DNA of 64,000 nucleotides from Nocardiopsis flavescens (GCF_900141985.1 NZ_FQZK01000005.1:248001-312000), one strand, 5' to 3'; counted from the first letter of the stretch, positions 1 through 10,040 are shown. Numbers and translations: made by a program. Notes: generated from the sequence alone by a model not told the origin.

Positions 1-180
1 CACGGCCGCGGCGACGGCGGAGGTGTACTCCGCGGCCTGGCCGGAGTCGTAGTACAGGACGGTCTGGCGCAGCGGCCGGTCCTGTTCCGCGGGCGCGGCG
101 GCGGCCGGGGCGGCGCCGACCAGCGTCAGGGCCAGCGCGCTCAGCGCGACCAGCAGGGGGGTGAGGAGACGTCTCAGCAT
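1..180 (-). CDS. Snapalysin-like secreted metalloprotease (M7), N-terminal part only
   Basis: Only the first 60 codons are in the window; the gene runs off the left edge. The start ATG has a GGGAG Shine-Dalgarno 7 nt upstream. The product has a positively charged N-terminus, a long hydrophobic core and an APAAAA-type signal peptidase site. It is followed by a segment (QTVLYYDSGQAAEYTSAV) that resembles the mature start of snapalysin, the small neutral zinc protease of actinomycetes. The catalytic HExxH motif lies outside the window, so function is inferred from the start alone. In Streptomyces such genes are often driven by a divergent LysR regulator; none is visible here. Confidence 0.6.
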   Translation of the reverse strand, partial: MLRRLLTPLLVALSALALTLVGAAPAAAAPAEQDRPLRQTVLYYDSGQAAEYTSAVAAAV

Positions 181-251
181 GCGGGGGCTCCCGGGGGTAG
201 GGGTGCTGATGCCAGTGGTGACCCGGTGGGGTCGGCCCGATGCTATGCGTA

Positions 252-266
252 GTGGCGTAGCGCCAC
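252..266. promoter_or_regulatory. Inverted repeat upstream of the snapalysin-like gene
   Basis: GTGGCG-TAG-CGCCAC forms a perfect 6-bp inverted repeat about 75 nt upstream of the protease start. It could be a regulator site. The binding protein is unknown. Confidence 0.3.
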
Positions 267-483
267 AAGACGTGCACAACGACTAAATCCGGCTCAGTCC
301 GGCGGCCCGGGACCGGCGCTCGGGGAGCATCCGTACCCGCCCGCGCCCCGGCCCGGGGGATGCCCGCACCCGTCCGCGGACCCCGCGACGCCCCGGGGGC
401 GCGGGGCGCTCCGGTGCGTCGCGGGGGCGCGGGGACACTCCCGGACGACCGGTCGCGTTCGGTGGACCCCCGCCCCGGCGGAG

Positions 484-513
484 CCGGGCGCGGGGGCACG
501 CCCCCGCGCCCGG
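484..513 (-). terminator. Terminator of the aldarate operon
   Basis: A perfect 13-bp GC stem (CCGGGCGCGGGGG / CCCCCGCGCCCGG) with a 4-nt loop begins about 9 nt after the stop codon of the last operon gene. There is no clear U-run, as is common in actinobacteria. Confidence 0.6.
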
Positions 514-521
514 AGCGGGAC

Positions 522-1721
522 TCAGCCCAGGAGGTCCCGGGTCCCGTCCGCGTCCACGGCCGCCTTCTGCGCGGTCCACTCGCGCGCCCGCTCGCTGAGC
601 GAGAACCCCAGGCCCGGGCGGTCGGGGACGCGCATCCGCCCGTCCGCGATCTCCAGCCGCTCCTCGAAGAGCGGCTGCAACCAGTCGAAGTGCTCCACCC
701 ACGGGTCGATCTCGTAGGCCGCCGCCAGGTGCAGGTGGATCTCCATGGCGAAGTGCGGGGCCATGCGCACCCCGGCCCGCCTGCCCCGCGCCATGATCTC
801 CAGGAAGGGGGTGATCCCGCCGACGCGCGGGGCGTCCGGCTGCATGAAGTCCACCGCCCCGGCCCGCAGCAGCTCCTCGTGCTCCGCGACGCTGGTGAGC
901 ATCTCGCCGGTGGCGATCGGCGTGGCCAGCTCCCGGGCCAGGGCCGCGTGCCCCTCGGCGTCGTAGGCGTCCAGCGGCTCCTCGATCCAGACCAGGTCGA
1001 ACTCCTCCAGCAGGCGCCCCATGCGCACCGCCGTGCTCCGGTTCCACTGCTGGTTGGCGTCCACCATGAGCGGGAAGTCGCCCAGCTCCTCGCGGACGGC
1101 GGCCACCCGGGCGAGGTCGACCCGCCGGTCGGGGTGCCCGACCTTGATCTTGATCCCGCCGATGCCCGCGGCCCGGGCGGCCCGGGTGTTCTCCACGACC
1201 TGCTCCAGCGGGGAGGACAGGAAGCCGCCGGAGGTGTTGTAGCAGTCCACCGCGTCCCGGTGCGCGCCGAGCAGCTTGGCCAGGGGCAGTCCGGCGCGCT
1301 TGGCCTTGAGGTCCCACAGCGCGATGTCCATGGCGGCGATCGCCTGCACGGCCAGGCCGCTGCGGCCCACGGACGCCCCCGCCCACACCAGGCGGGTCCA
1401 CAGGCGCTGGATGTCGCTGGGGTCCTCGCCGACGAGTTCGTGGGCGACCTCGCGGGCGTGGGCGTACTGGCCCGGTCCCCCCGCCCGCTTGGAGTAGGTG
1501 TAGCCGATCCCCTCCAGGCCCTCCTCGGTGCGGATCTCGGCGAACAGCATCGACACCGAGGTGAGCGGCCGCTGGCGGCCGGTGAGCACCTTGGCGTCGC
1601 TGATGGGCGCGGCCAGCGGGAGGTCGACGCGGGAGAGGGTCACGGAGGCGATCCGGTCGGCGGCGCCGCCGGGCCCTCCCGCGGTGCGCAGGGCCTCGCC
1701 GGACGGGGACGGAGTGTTCAT
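522..1721 (-). CDS. L-talarate/galactarate dehydratase (enolase superfamily)
   Basis: 399 aa, usual length for the mandelate racemase subgroup. It dehydrates galactarate or L-talarate to 5-keto-4-deoxy-glucarate. Visible features: the capping-domain segment GIGYTYSKRAGGPGQ; the KIKVG Lys motif near residue 195; metal-ligand segments MVDANQQW, WIEEPLD and ATGEM; and the barrel-end segment RMAPHFAMEIHLHLAAAY. Together these closely resemble the characterised TalrD/GalrD enzymes, more than glucarate or mandelate enzymes. The ATG has a GGAG site 5 nt upstream. It is the last gene of a four-gene operon, 27 nt after the glucarate dehydratase, and lets the operon use galactarate as well as glucarate. 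Confidence 0.85.
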   Translation of the reverse strand: MNTPSPSGEALRTAGGPGGAADRIASVTLSRVDLPLAAPISDAKVLTGRQRPLTSVSMLFAEIRTEEGLEGIGYTYSKRAGGPGQYAHAREVAHELVGEDPSDIQRLWTRLVWAGASVGRSGLAVQAIAAMDIALWDLKAKRAGLPLAKLLGAHRDAVDCYNTSGGFLSSPLEQVVENTRAARAAGIGGIKIKVGHPDRRVDLARVAAVREELGDFPLMVDANQQWNRSTAVRMGRLLEEFDLVWIEEPLDAYDAEGHAALARELATPIATGEMLTSVAEHEELLRAGAVDFMQPDAPRVGGITPFLEIMARGRRAGVRMAPHFAMEIHLHLAAAYEIDPWVEHFDWLQPLFEERLEIADGRMRVPDRPGLGFSLSERAREWTAQKAAVDADGTRDLLG

Positions 1722-1748
1722 CAGGGCTCCAAGGGGAAGGGGCGGGTG

Positions 1749-3074
1749 TCAGCGCACCAGGGCCGGGCGGTCGGGATCGAAGGTCCATCCCGGGATCAGG
1801 TACTGCATCGCGGCGGCGTCGTCGCGCGCTCCCAGGCCGTGCTCCAGGTAGAGCCGGTGGGCCGCGTCCAGGGCCTCGCGGTCCAGTTCCACGCCCAGCC
1901 CGGGTGCGGTCGGAACGGTGATCGCCCCGTCCTCGATGCGCGGCGGCCGACGGGTCAGCGCCTGCCCGTCCTGCCAGATCCAGTGCGTGTCCAGGGCGGT
2001 GATCGGCCCGGGGGCGGCGGCGCCCACGTGGGTGAACATCGCCAGGGAGATGTCGAAGTGGTTGTTGGAGTGCGACCCCCAGGTGAGTCCGAAGTCCTGG
2101 CACAGCTGGGCCACCCGCACCGACCCGCGCATCGTCCAGAAGTGCGGGTCCGCCAGCGGGATGTCCACCGCGTGCGTGCGCACGCTGTGCGCCAGCTGCC
2201 GCCAGTCGGTGGCGATCATGTTGGTCGCCGTGGGGAGCCCGGTGGCCCGGCGGAACTCCGCCATCACCTCGCGGGAGGAGTAGCCCCCCTCGGCTCCGCA
2301 GGGGTCCTCGGCGTAGGCGAGCACGCCGTGCAGGTCCGAGCACAGCCGCACCGCCTCGGCCAGCGACCAGGCTCCGTTGGGGTCCAGGGTGACGCGGGCG
2401 TCGGGGAAGCGCCCGGCCAGCGCCCGCACCGCGGCCACCTCCTCCTCCCCGGGGAACACCCCGCCCTTGAGCTTGAAGTCGCGGAACCCGTACCGCCGGG
2501 CGGCGGCCTCGGCCAGCGCCACCACCGCCTCGGGCGTCAGCGCCGGTTCGCGGCGCAGCCGCTCCCAGTCGTCGGCGGGCTCCTTCTCCTCCGGGTAGGG
2601 CAGGGGCGCCAGGTTCCGGTCACCGATGTAGAAGAGGTAGCCCAGCATGGGCACCCGCTCGCGCCGGCGGCCCTCGCCGAGCAGGTCGCACACGGGCACG
2701 CCCAGGTACTGCCCCAGCAGGTCGAGCAGGGCCGACTCCAGGGCGGTGACCGCGTGCACGGTGGTGCGCAGGTCGAAGGTCTGCCGTCCCCGGCCGCCCC
2801 GGTCCCGGTCGGCGAAGGCGTCCTGCACCCGGCGCAGGAGCGGGTTGAGCTCGGCCACGGGGCGGCCGACCACGAGGTCGGCGGCGTCGGTGACGGTGGA
2901 GCGGATCGCCTCGCCCCCCGGCACCTCGCCCAGGCCGGTGCGCCCCTCGCTGTCGGTGAGGATCACGATGTTGCGGGTGAAGAAGGGGCCGTGGGCGCCG
3001 CTCAGGTTGAGCAGCATGCTGTCGTGCCCGGCCACCGGGACCACCTCGACCGAGGTGACGACGGGCGCGGTCAT
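1749..3074 (-). CDS. gudD: D-glucarate dehydratase
   Basis: 441 aa; E. coli GudD is about 446 aa. It converts D-glucarate to 5-keto-4-deoxy-D-glucarate. The N-terminal block [19 protein letters not shown], the KLKGG Lys motif, [14 protein letters not shown] and the [17 protein letters not shown] block are hallmarks of this enolase-superfamily enzyme. The chosen ATG overlaps the stop of the upstream dehydrogenase by 4 nt (ATGA), indicating translational coupling. An in-frame upstream extension of 24 codons has no family similarity and was left out. It feeds KdgD, encoded two genes upstream. Confidence 0.93.
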   Translation of the reverse strand: MTAPVVTSVEVVPVAGHDSMLLNLSGAHGPFFTRNIVILTDSEGRTGLGEVPGGEAIRSTVTDAADLVVGRPVAELNPLLRRVQDAFADRDRGGRGRQTFDLRTTVHAVTALESALLDLLGQYLGVPVCDLLGEGRRRERVPMLGYLFYIGDRNLAPLPYPEEKEPADDWERLRREPALTPEAVVALAEAAARRYGFRDFKLKGGVFPGEEEVAAVRALAGRFPDARVTLDPNGAWSLAEAVRLCSDLHGVLAYAEDPCGAEGGYSSREVMAEFRRATGLPTATNMIATDWRQLAHSVRTHAVDIPLADPHFWTMRGSVRVAQLCQDFGLTWGSHSNNHFDISLAMFTHVGAAAPGPITALDTHWIWQDGQALTRRPPRIEDGAITVPTAPGLGVELDREALDAAHRLYLEHGLGARDDAAAMQYLIPGWTFDPDRPALVR

Positions 3075-4723
3075 CGCCGGTCCCCTCCCGTGCCCCCGGA
3101 CCCCGGGGCCGCGGGGACACCGTCGATCCGCCGGTCCAGGCCCCACGGGTCGTCCTCGCGCAGCGCGGGCGGCAGCAGGGCCTCGGGCATCCCCTGGTAG
3201 GAGACCGGCCGGAGGAAGCGGTGCAGGGCGAGGCCGCCCACCGAGGTGCCGCGGGAGTCGGAGGTGGCGGGGTAGGGGCCGCCGTGCACCATCGCGTGGG
3301 CGACCTCCACCCCGGTCGGCCAGCCGCCGAACAGCACCCGCCCGGCCCGCCGCTCCAGGACCGGCAGCAGGGCGCGCGCCGCGGCCAGGTCGTCCGGGTC
3401 CTCGGCGTCGGCGTGCAGGGTGGCGGTGAGCTGGCCCTCCATCCCCTCCAGCGCCTCGGCGAGCGACTCCGGAGACGGGGAGCGCACGAGCAGGCCCGCG
3501 GCGCCGAACACCTCCTCCTGGAGACGGGGGTCGGCGGTGAAGTCGGCCTGGTCCACGGTGAACAGCGCGGGGGCCGGGTCGTTGGGGCCGGGGCCGGCCT
3601 CTCCCCGGGCGGCGGTCTCCGTCCCGGGGTGCCCCTCCAGCGCGTCCACGCCCCTGCCGAAGGCGGCGGCGATGCCGGACGTGAGCATGGTCCGCCCCGC
3701 GGTGCGGGCGACGCCCTCGGCGGCGCGGGCGACGAACCGGTCGCCGTCCGGGCCGCTCGGGACGAACACCGCGCCGGGGTTGGTGCAGAACTGCCCCGAG
3801 CCCAGGGTGAGGGAAGCGACGTAGGCGTCGGCCAGCTCCGTCGCGCCCTCGCCCGCGAGGGCGCCGGGCAGGATCACGACGGGGTTGACCGAGGACATCT
3901 CGGCGAACACCGGGACGGGCTCGGGACGGGCGGCGGCGATGTCCATGAGGGCGCGCCCGCCGGCCCGCGACCCGGTGAAGGCCACGGCCTTGATCCGCGG
4001 GTCCGAGACCAGGTCCCGGCCGATCCCGTTGCCCTCCCCGAACAGCACGGAGAAGACGCCCGGGGGCAGCCCGGACGCGGCCGCGGCGGCCGCGACGGCG
4101 CGGCCGACGAGCAGCGCGGTGCCGGGGTGGGCGTTGTGCCCCTTGACCACGACGGGGCAGCCCGCCGCCAGCGCGGAGGCGGTGTCGCCGCCCGCGGTGG
4201 AGAAGGCCAGGGGGAAGTTGCTCGCGCCGAACACCGCGACCGGCCCGATCGGGATGTGCACCAGGCGCAGGTCGGGGCGGGGGAGCGGGGTCCGGTCCGG
4301 CAGCGCCGGGTCGATCCTGGGCTGGAGGGCGTCGCCCCGCTCGACGATGCCGGCGAACATGCGCAGCTGGCCGGTGGTGCGGGCGCGCTCCCCCTCGATG
4401 CGGGCCCGGGGCAGGCCCGTCTCGCGGACCGCGCGGTCCACCAGCTCCTCCCCGAGCGCCTCGATCTCGTTGGCGATCCGGCGCAGGAACGCGGAGCGCT
4501 CGGCCGGGGTCTGCGACCGGAAGGCGTCGAAGGCCTCCTCCGCGGCCCGGGTGGCCTCCTCGATCTGGGCGGCGTCCACCAGCCCGACGGGCGGGCCGAA
4601 CTCCTCACCGGTGGCGGGGTCGACCGCGAGCAGGGTGCCGGCGGCCCCCTCGACGGGCCGTCCCGCCACCAGGGGGCGCCCGTCCAGGACCGGGTGCTCC
4701 GGGTGGGTGGTGTGCTCGGTCAT
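3071..4723 (-). CDS. 2,5-dioxovalerate (2-oxoglutarate semialdehyde) dehydrogenase
   Basis: 550 aa NAD(P)-dependent aldehyde dehydrogenase. It should oxidise 2,5-dioxopentanoate to 2-oxoglutarate, the last step of oxidative aldarate breakdown. Visible features: [11 protein letters not shown] near the cofactor site, AFTGSRAGG, the general-base segment AEMSSVNP, and the nucleophile in [10 protein letters not shown]. The long C-terminal part and the [13 protein letters not shown] wording are typical of the KGSADH subgroup rather than generic ALDHs. The start ATG directly abuts the KdgD stop (TGAATG), and the 3' end overlaps gudD by 4 nt. Confidence 0.9.
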   Translation of the reverse strand: MTEHTTHPEHPVLDGRPLVAGRPVEGAAGTLLAVDPATGEEFGPPVGLVDAAQIEEATRAAEEAFDAFRSQTPAERSAFLRRIANEIEALGEELVDRAVRETGLPRARIEGERARTTGQLRMFAGIVERGDALQPRIDPALPDRTPLPRPDLRLVHIPIGPVAVFGASNFPLAFSTAGGDTASALAAGCPVVVKGHNAHPGTALLVGRAVAAAAAASGLPPGVFSVLFGEGNGIGRDLVSDPRIKAVAFTGSRAGGRALMDIAAARPEPVPVFAEMSSVNPVVILPGALAGEGATELADAYVASLTLGSGQFCTNPGAVFVPSGPDGDRFVARAAEGVARTAGRTMLTSGIAAAFGRGVDALEGHPGTETAARGEAGPGPNDPAPALFTVDQADFTADPRLQEEVFGAAGLLVRSPSPESLAEALEGMEGQLTATLHADAEDPDDLAAARALLPVLERRAGRVLFGGWPTGVEVAHAMVHGGPYPATSDSRGTSVGGLALHRFLRPVSYQGMPEALLPPALREDDPWGLDRRIDGVPAAPGSGGTGGDRR

Positions 4724-5638
4724 TCAGGCGACCTTCCGGATCAGGGCGGCGAGCTCTTCGCGCTCGTCGTCGGCGAGGGAGGTCAGCGGCGGGCGGACCG
4801 GGCCGCCGCCGCGCCCGACGGCGTCCAGGCCCGCCTTGACGATGGAGACGGCGTAGCCGCGGCCCCGGTCGCGGATCTCCAGGTAGGGGAGGACGAACTC
4901 GTTGAGGCGGCGGTAGACCTCCGCCCGGTCCCGGGACCGGACCGCCCCGAAGAACTCCAGGGCGAACTCGGGGACGAAGTTGTACATCGCCGAAGAGTAG
5001 GTGGTCACGCCCAGCTCCATCAGCGGCAGGGCGAAGGTCTCGGCGGTGGGCAGCCCGCCGATGTAGATGAGGCGGTCGCCGACCGTGGCGTAGGTCCGGG
5101 TCATCGCCTCGATGTCGCCGACGCCGTCCTTGAGGCCGATGAGGTTGGGGTTGCGCTCGGCGAGGGCGGCCACGGTGCGGTGCGTGTACACGGCGTTGGC
5201 CCGGCTGTAGGCGATCACGCCCAGGTCGGTGGCCGCGCAGACGGCGCTCACGTGTTCGATGAGGCCCGCCTGCCCGGCCTCGGTGAGGTAGGGGGGGAGC
5301 AGCAGGACGCCGTCCGCGCCGGCCTCCTGGGCGGCGCGGGCCTGGGCGACGGCGGCGGCGGTGCCGCCGGTCGCCGGGGCGAGCACCGGCACCCGTCCGC
5401 CGATCTCGCCGACCGCGGCGCGCACCACCCGGTCGATCTCCTCGGGGGTGAGGGAGAAGCCCTCCCCGGTGCCGCCCGCGGCGAACAGGCCCGCCACGTC
5501 GTGGTCCGCCTGCCAGGACAGGTGCTCCCGGTAACGGTCCTCGTCGAAGGCGAGATCGGCGTCGAAGTGGGTCACGGGAAAGGACAGGAGTCCTGAGGAG
5601 AGTCGCCGTGCCAGGTCATCGGGGTGCATCGGGTTCAC
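4724..5638 (-). CDS. kdgD: 5-dehydro-4-deoxyglucarate dehydratase
   Basis: 304 aa DapA/NAL-superfamily class I aldolase-fold enzyme. It dehydrates and decarboxylates 5-keto-4-deoxy-glucarate to 2,5-dioxopentanoate. Visible features: FPVTHFD at the N-terminus, [10 protein letters not shown] substrate-binding loop, the YSRAN segment, and the Schiff-base Lys in [11 protein letters not shown] chose GTG at 5638 because GAGGA lies 6 nt upstream; an ATG three codons later is the alternative and lacks a well-spaced site. It is the first gene of the aldarate operon. A LysR-type box lies about 110 nt upstream. Confidence 0.92.
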   Translation of the reverse strand: MNPMHPDDLARRLSSGLLSFPVTHFDADLAFDEDRYREHLSWQADHDVAGLFAAGGTGEGFSLTPEEIDRVVRAAVGEIGGRVPVLAPATGGTAAAVAQARAAQEAGADGVLLLPPYLTEAGQAGLIEHVSAVCAATDLGVIAYSRANAVYTHRTVAALAERNPNLIGLKDGVGDIEAMTRTYATVGDRLIYIGGLPTAETFALPLMELGVTTYSSAMYNFVPEFALEFFGAVRSRDRAEVYRRLNEFVLPYLEIRDRGRGYAVSIVKAGLDAVGRGGGPVRPPLTSLADDEREELAALIRKVA

Positions 5639-5749
5639 GCGTCGTCCTCGCGTAGGTGGGGGGCGGACCCGGCGGGCCGGTGCCCGCGGGCTGTTGCCGT
5701 TACCGTACGGAGTGCGTTTCGATGCTGTCCAAGACTGGTTTTGCATCAA

Positions 5750-5770
5750 CTGATACCCGGGGGGTATCAG
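5750..5770. promoter_or_regulatory. LysR-type operator upstream of kdgD
   Basis: CTGATACCC-GGG-GGGTATCAG is a perfect 9-bp inverted repeat. It contains ATAC-N7-GTAT, the T-N11-A pattern bound by many LysR regulators. It sits in the kdgD promoter region, with the LysR gene immediately next to it. A related site lies before the transporter operon. Confidence 0.65.
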
Positions 5771-5846
5771 GCGGTCCGGACCGGAGCCCCGGTCCCGTGC
5801 CGCAGGGGGTCCGCGCCGGCCGCCCCGCCCGCCGGGCGGCGTGCGC

Positions 5847-6722
5847 TCAGCGCGGCCCGATCTCCAGGACGCGCCGCACGACGGGGTTGCGCGAGGCGCG
5901 CGGCCAGAGCAGGTGCAGCTCCACCGGGTTCTCCGGGAGCCCCTCCAGCGCCTGGTAGACCACCCCCTCCACCCCCAGCCCGGTCGCCGAGGCGGGGACG
6001 AACGCGATGCCCCGGCCCGCCGCGACCAGCCAGACCATGGTCAGGACCTGGCTGACCGTGTGGACGACGTTCTGGTGCGAGATGGGGAGCAGGCTCACCA
6101 CCAGGTCGTAGAAGTACCGGGCCTTGATGGGCGAGTGCATGATCAGCGGCACGTCGATGAGGTCGTCGGGCCGCAGCGGGCCCGGCCGCGCCGCCAGCGG
6201 GTGCTCCCGCGGCACCGCCACGAGCAGCTGCTCGCGGTGGTGGATCCGGGAGCCGAAGACCTCGGAGTCGAAGGGGGGACGGCCCAGGCCCAGGTCCAGC
6301 TCGCCGGACGAGAGCGCCGCCACCTGCTCCCGGGTGACCATCTCCGCCAGCTCGATGTCGATCTCCGGGAGCTGCTCCTCCACGGCGTTGAGCAGGCGGC
6401 CCAGGACCCCGTAGGACGAGGCCGCGGTGAACCCGATGCGCAGGGTGCCGCTGGACCCGGCGGAGATCCGCTGTGCCAGGTCGGGGGCGCGTTCGGCCAG
6501 GGCGAGCAGGCGCCGGGCCTCGGCCAGGAAGGCCTCCCCGGCGGCGGTGAGGACCACGTGGCGGCGGTCGCGCTCCAGCAGCAGGACCCCGACCTCGCGC
6601 TCCAGCTTCTGGATCTGCCGGCTGAGCGGGGGCTGTGTCATCGACAGGCGCTCGGCCGCCCGGCCGAAGTGCAGCTCCTCCGCGACGGCGACGAACCCGC
6701 GCAGCTGGTCGAAAGAGAACAT
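5847..6722 (-). CDS. LysR-family regulator of aldarate use
   Basis: 291 aa. The N-terminal winged HTH ([38 protein letters not shown]) is followed by a periplasmic-binding-like effector domain from about residue 90. It lies between the catabolic operon (same strand) and the divergent transporter operon, and a matching operator is found on each side. The likely effector is an aldarate or a pathway intermediate; this is inferred from position. The operator at 6722-6740 overlaps its own start codon, suggesting autoregulation. Confidence 0.88.
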   Translation of the reverse strand: MFSFDQLRGFVAVAEELHFGRAAERLSMTQPPLSRQIQKLEREVGVLLLERDRRHVVLTAAGEAFLAEARRLLALAERAPDLAQRISAGSSGTLRIGFTAASSYGVLGRLLNAVEEQLPEIDIELAEMVTREQVAALSSGELDLGLGRPPFDSEVFGSRIHHREQLLVAVPREHPLAARPGPLRPDDLIDVPLIMHSPIKARYFYDLVVSLLPISHQNVVHTVSQVLTMVWLVAAGRGIAFVPASATGLGVEGVVYQALEGLPENPVELHLLWPRASRNPVVRRVLEIGPR

Positions 6723-6740
6723 GATGCCCTGAAGGTATCA
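6722..6740. promoter_or_regulatory. Second LysR-type box between the regulator and transporter operon
   Basis: TGATGCC-N5-GGTATCA, containing ATGC-N7-GTAT, is a one-mismatch version of the box upstream of kdgD. It touches the LysR start codon and lies about 125 nt upstream of the TctC-like gene. Confidence 0.55.
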
Positions 6741-6864
6741 GCTTATGCCGCATTCGACTTGGACATGCATGATCAGGGCTTTCTATGCTGCCACTCACCC
6801 GAAGGCGTGACCCCGTTCACAGGTGCACCGATCCCCCGGCACGGCACCGCAAGCAGGAGGAAAC

Positions 6865-7884
6865 ATGATCCACACACCGCGCAGGCGGTACGCGCGCCGA
6901 ACGGCGGCCGCCGTCACGGCCGTCGGTCTCTCGCTGTCCGCCGCGGCCTGCGGCGGGAACCTGTCGAGCGGGGGCGGTGGTGGTGGAGAGGACTACCCCC
7001 GGGGCCCGATCGACCTCCTCGTCGGCCAGGACCCGGGCGGCAGCACCGACCTCATCGCCCGCGCCCTGGCCGAGGGCGCGCAGGAGCCGCTGGGCGTGGC
7101 GATGCCCGTCATCAACACCCCCGGCGCCAACGGCGCCCTGGCCGCGGGCGAACTCGCCGGCCAGGAGCCCGACGGCCAGAGCCTCATGGTCATCAACGCC
7201 TCCCTCATCGCCATCACCCCGCTGGCCGTGGCCGGGGACGAGGTCGTCGACCTGGCCGACTTCGAGGTGGTCACCGGCATCTCCCGGGACGACTACGTGC
7301 TCGTCACCGCCGCGTCCTCGGACTTCGACACCCTCCAGGACGTGGTCGACGACGGCGACGGCATCAAGTACGGCACCACCGGCGTCGGCACCGGCAGCCA
7401 GCTCGCGCAGGAACTGCTCTTCGCCCAGGCGGAGGTGGAGGGGACCCCGGTGCCCTTCGACGGCGGCTCGCCCACCCTGGTCGCCGTCCTGGGCTCGCAG
7501 GTGGACGTGGGCGTGGTGCAGATCGGCGAGGCCATGCCGCAGATCGAGGCCGGCGAGCTGACCCCGCTGGCCACGTTCGCCGACGAGCGCAACCAGTACC
7601 TGCCCGACGTGCCCTCGGCCACCGAGGAGGGCTACGACGTGCTGGTCTCCCAGTACCGGGCCGTCGTCGCCCCCGGCGGGACCCCGCAGGACACCGTCGA
7701 GTCGCTGCGGTCCGCGTTCGGCGAGGTGTTCGCCAGCGAGGCCTACCAGGCCTTCAACGAGGACAACTTCTACACCCCGCACGAGACGGAGCCCGCCCAG
7801 GTGGCGCAGGAGTGGGGCGCCTCCCTGGAGGACTACCGCGCCATGGTCGAGGAGTACGGGATCGACATGCGCGGAGAAGGGTGA
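6865..7884 (+). CDS. TctC-like substrate-binding protein of a tripartite tricarboxylate transporter
   Basis: 339 aa. The start ATG has a strong AGGAGG 4 nt upstream. The N-terminus is an export signal ending in SAAAC, a somewhat atypical lipobox, so it is probably a lipoprotein. The mature part has the family blocks PIDLLVGQDPGGSTDLIARAL, NTPGANGA, the YGTTGVGTGSQL loop and FDGGSPTLVAVLGSQVDVG. It should capture an extracytoplasmic carboxylate and deliver it to TctAB. Its position opposite the aldarate operon makes glucarate or galactarate the likely ligand. Its stop overlaps the next start by 1 nt. Confidence 0.88.
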   Translation: MIHTPRRRYARRTAAAVTAVGLSLSAAACGGNLSSGGGGGGEDYPRGPIDLLVGQDPGGSTDLIARALAEGAQEPLGVAMPVINTPGANGALAAGELAGQEPDGQSLMVINASLIAITPLAVAGDEVVDLADFEVVTGISRDDYVLVTAASSDFDTLQDVVDDGDGIKYGTTGVGTGSQLAQELLFAQAEVEGTPVPFDGGSPTLVAVLGSQVDVGVVQIGEAMPQIEAGELTPLATFADERNQYLPDVPSATEEGYDVLVSQYRAVVAPGGTPQDTVESLRSAFGEVFASEAYQAFNEDNFYTPHETEPAQVAQEWGASLEDYRAMVEEYGIDMRGEG

Positions 7885-8510
7885 TGGGGCCCGGACCCGC
7901 GAAGCGCACCGCGCCGGAGGCCGGGGAGGCCTCCGGCGGGGCGCCCGCCCCGGACGGCCCCGGAGCCCCGGACGGCCCGGAGGGGCCCGGCCCCGCCGCG
8001 GCGCCCCCGGGGCCGCCGGCCGGAGCGGACCCCGTCCAGGACGCGGAGCCCGGGTTCGAGGAGGCCCCGGAGCCGCCGAGACCTCGGACCAACACCGCTG
8101 TCGCCCTGGTGGTCACCGCCTTCGGCGCGGTCGGATGCCTCGGGTCCTGGTCCCTGGGACCGGGGACCCCCGCCGAGCCCGCGGCGGGCACCTGGCCCCT
8201 GGTCGTCTGCGCCGTGATCACCGTGCTGGGGTGCGTCCTGCTGGGGACGGCCCGCCGCACCGCCGACACCGAGGCCTTCTCCGCCGCGTCGTGGAAGATC
8301 CTCGCCGGCATCGGCACCATGGCCGGCTTCATCGCCCTGATCGGCACGATCGGCTTCGAGATCCCCTCCGCGCTGCTGGCGTTCGTGTGGCTGCGCTTCC
8401 TCGGCGGCGAGTCCTGGCGGCTGTCCGCCGTGGCCTCGGTCCTCATCGTGGCGGCCTTCTACGCGGTCTTCGTGGGCCTGCTGTCCGTGCCGATCCCCCA
8501 CCTCTTCTAG
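7884..8510 (+). CDS. TctB-like small membrane subunit
   Basis: 208 aa. An unusually long Pro/Gly/Ala-rich cytoplasmic tail of about 70 residues precedes four predicted membrane helices (starting TNTAVALVVTAFGAVGCLGSW). The C-terminal part is typical of the TctB family. The start ATG overlaps the TctC stop (TGATG). The low-complexity tail is the odd feature; an internal start was considered, but no better ribosome site was seen. Confidence 0.82.
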   Translation: MGPGPAKRTAPEAGEASGGAPAPDGPGAPDGPEGPGPAAAPPGPPAGADPVQDAEPGFEEAPEPPRPRTNTAVALVVTAFGAVGCLGSWSLGPGTPAEPAAGTWPLVVCAVITVLGCVLLGTARRTADTEAFSAASWKILAGIGTMAGFIALIGTIGFEIPSALLAFVWLRFLGGESWRLSAVASVLIVAAFYAVFVGLLSVPIPHLF

Positions 8511-8513
8511 GAA

Positions 8514-10040
8514 ATGCCGATGGATTCCCTGGCCCCCATGATCAACGGGTTCGGTGTCGTCCTCGAACCGACCAACCTGCTCTACTGCCTGATCGGCGTC
8601 GTGATCGGCATGCTGGTCGGGGTGCTGCCCGGACTGGGCCCCGCGGCCACCATCGCGATCCTGCTGCCCCTCACCTTCGGCATCGAGCCCGTGACCGCGA
8701 TCATCATGCTCGCGGGCATCTTCTACGGCGCCCAGTACGGCGGCACCATCACCTCGGTCCTGCTCCGCCTGCCCGGCGAGGCGTCGTCGGTGGTGACGGT
8801 GTTCGACGGCCACGTGATGGCCCGGCAGGGGCGCGCCGGAACCGCCCTGGGGATCGCGGCCATCGGGTCGTTCGTGGGCGGCACTGTCTCGATCGTCGCC
8901 CTGTCCGTCGTGGCGCCCCTGGTGGCGGGCTTCGCCCTGAGCTTCGGGCCGCCGGAGTACACCGTGCTGGCCCTGCTGGGCATCCTGCTGGTGGCCACCG
9001 TCGGCAACGGCGGGCGCGTCAAGGCGCTCGTCGCCGCCGGGCTCGGCCTGCTGCTGGCCACCGTGGGCCGCGACACCTTCACCGGTGCCGAGCGGTTCAC
9101 GTTCGACTCCCTCGCCCTGGCCGACGGGCTCGACTTCGTGCCGATCGCGATGGGCCTCTTCGGCATCGGCGAGATCCTGCACAACCTGGAGCAGCGCCAC
9201 CGGGCGGTCTCGGGCGCGGTCAAGGTCACCAACACCTGGCCCTCCCGCTCCGACCTGCGCCAGTCCTCCGGGGCGATCGCCCGCGGCTCCGTCCTGGGCT
9301 TCGTCCTGGGCATCCTGCCCGGCGGCGGCGCCACCCTCGCCTCCATGGCCTCCTACGCCCTGGAGAAGCGCCGCTCCCGCACCCCGGAGCGGTTCGGCCG
9401 GGGCGCGGTGGAGGGCGTGGCCGCGCCGGAGACCGCCAACAACGCGGCGGCCACCTCCTCGTTCATCCCGCTGTTGACGCTGGGCATCCCGGCCAACGCC
9501 ACCATGGCGGTCATCTTCGGCGCGCTGCTCATCCAGGGCGTGCCCCCGGGGCCGCAGCTGGTGTCCCAGGAGCCGGAGCTGTTCTGGGGGGTGATCAACT
9601 CGATGTACATCGGCAACATCCTGCTGCTGATCATGAGCATCCCCCTGGTCGGCCTCTTCGTGCGGATCCTGCGCATCCGCCCGGCGATCCTCGCCCCGAT
9701 CACCGTGCTGATCACCCTGGTGGGCGTGTACACGGTGCGCAACAGCGTGTTCGACATCGTCCTGGTGGTCGTGTTCGGCGCGCTGGGCTACCTCATGAAG
9801 AAGTTCGGGTTCGAGCCCGGACCCCTGGTCCTGGCGTTCGTTCTGGGGTCGCTGCTGGAGAGCTCGCTGCGCAGGTCGCTGCTGCTGTTCGACGGCGACG
9901 CCCTGGGCTTCGCCACGCGCCCCATCTCCGGCACCCTGCTCCTGCTCCTGCTCGTGGTCGTCCTCCTCCCGGTGGCGCGGATGCTGTGGTCCCGCCGCAC
10001 CGCCCCCGCCGACCGGGAGAAGACCCGCACCGGCGCCTGA
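8514..10040 (+). CDS. TctA-like large membrane subunit
   Basis: 508 aa with about 10-12 hydrophobic helices. Family signatures: GMLVGVLPGLGPAATIAILLP near residue 30, GIFYGAQYGG, and PGGGATLASMASYALEK near residue 265. It forms the ion-coupled channel of the transporter with TctB. An ATG two codons later (8520) has better spacing from AGGA and may be the true start. A strong terminator follows, closing the three-gene operon. Confidence 0.92.
   Translation: MPMDSLAPMINGFGVVLEPTNLLYCLIGVVIGMLVGVLPGLGPAATIAILLPLTFGIEPVTAIIMLAGIFYGAQYGGTITSVLLRLPGEASSVVTVFDGHVMARQGRAGTALGIAAIGSFVGGTVSIVALSVVAPLVAGFALSFGPPEYTVLALLGILLVATVGNGGRVKALVAAGLGLLLATVGRDTFTGAERFTFDSLALADGLDFVPIAMGLFGIGEILHNLEQRHRAVSGAVKVTNTWPSRSDLRQSSGAIARGSVLGFVLGILPGGGATLASMASYALEKRRSRTPERFGRGAVEGVAAPETANNAAATSSFIPLLTLGIPANATMAVIFGALLIQGVPPGPQLVSQEPELFWGVINSMYIGNILLLIMSIPLVGLFVRILRIRPAILAPITVLITLVGVYTVRNSVFDIVLVVVFGALGYLMKKFGFEPGPLVLAFVLGSLLESSLRRSLLLFDGDALGFATRPISGTLLLLLLVVVLLPVARMLWSRRTAPADREKTRTGA

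Noticed and set aside
283..2343. Long minus-strand frame over the talarate and glucarate dehydratase genes
   Set aside because: Arg/Pro/Gly-rich shadow frame over two well-supported genes in another frame.
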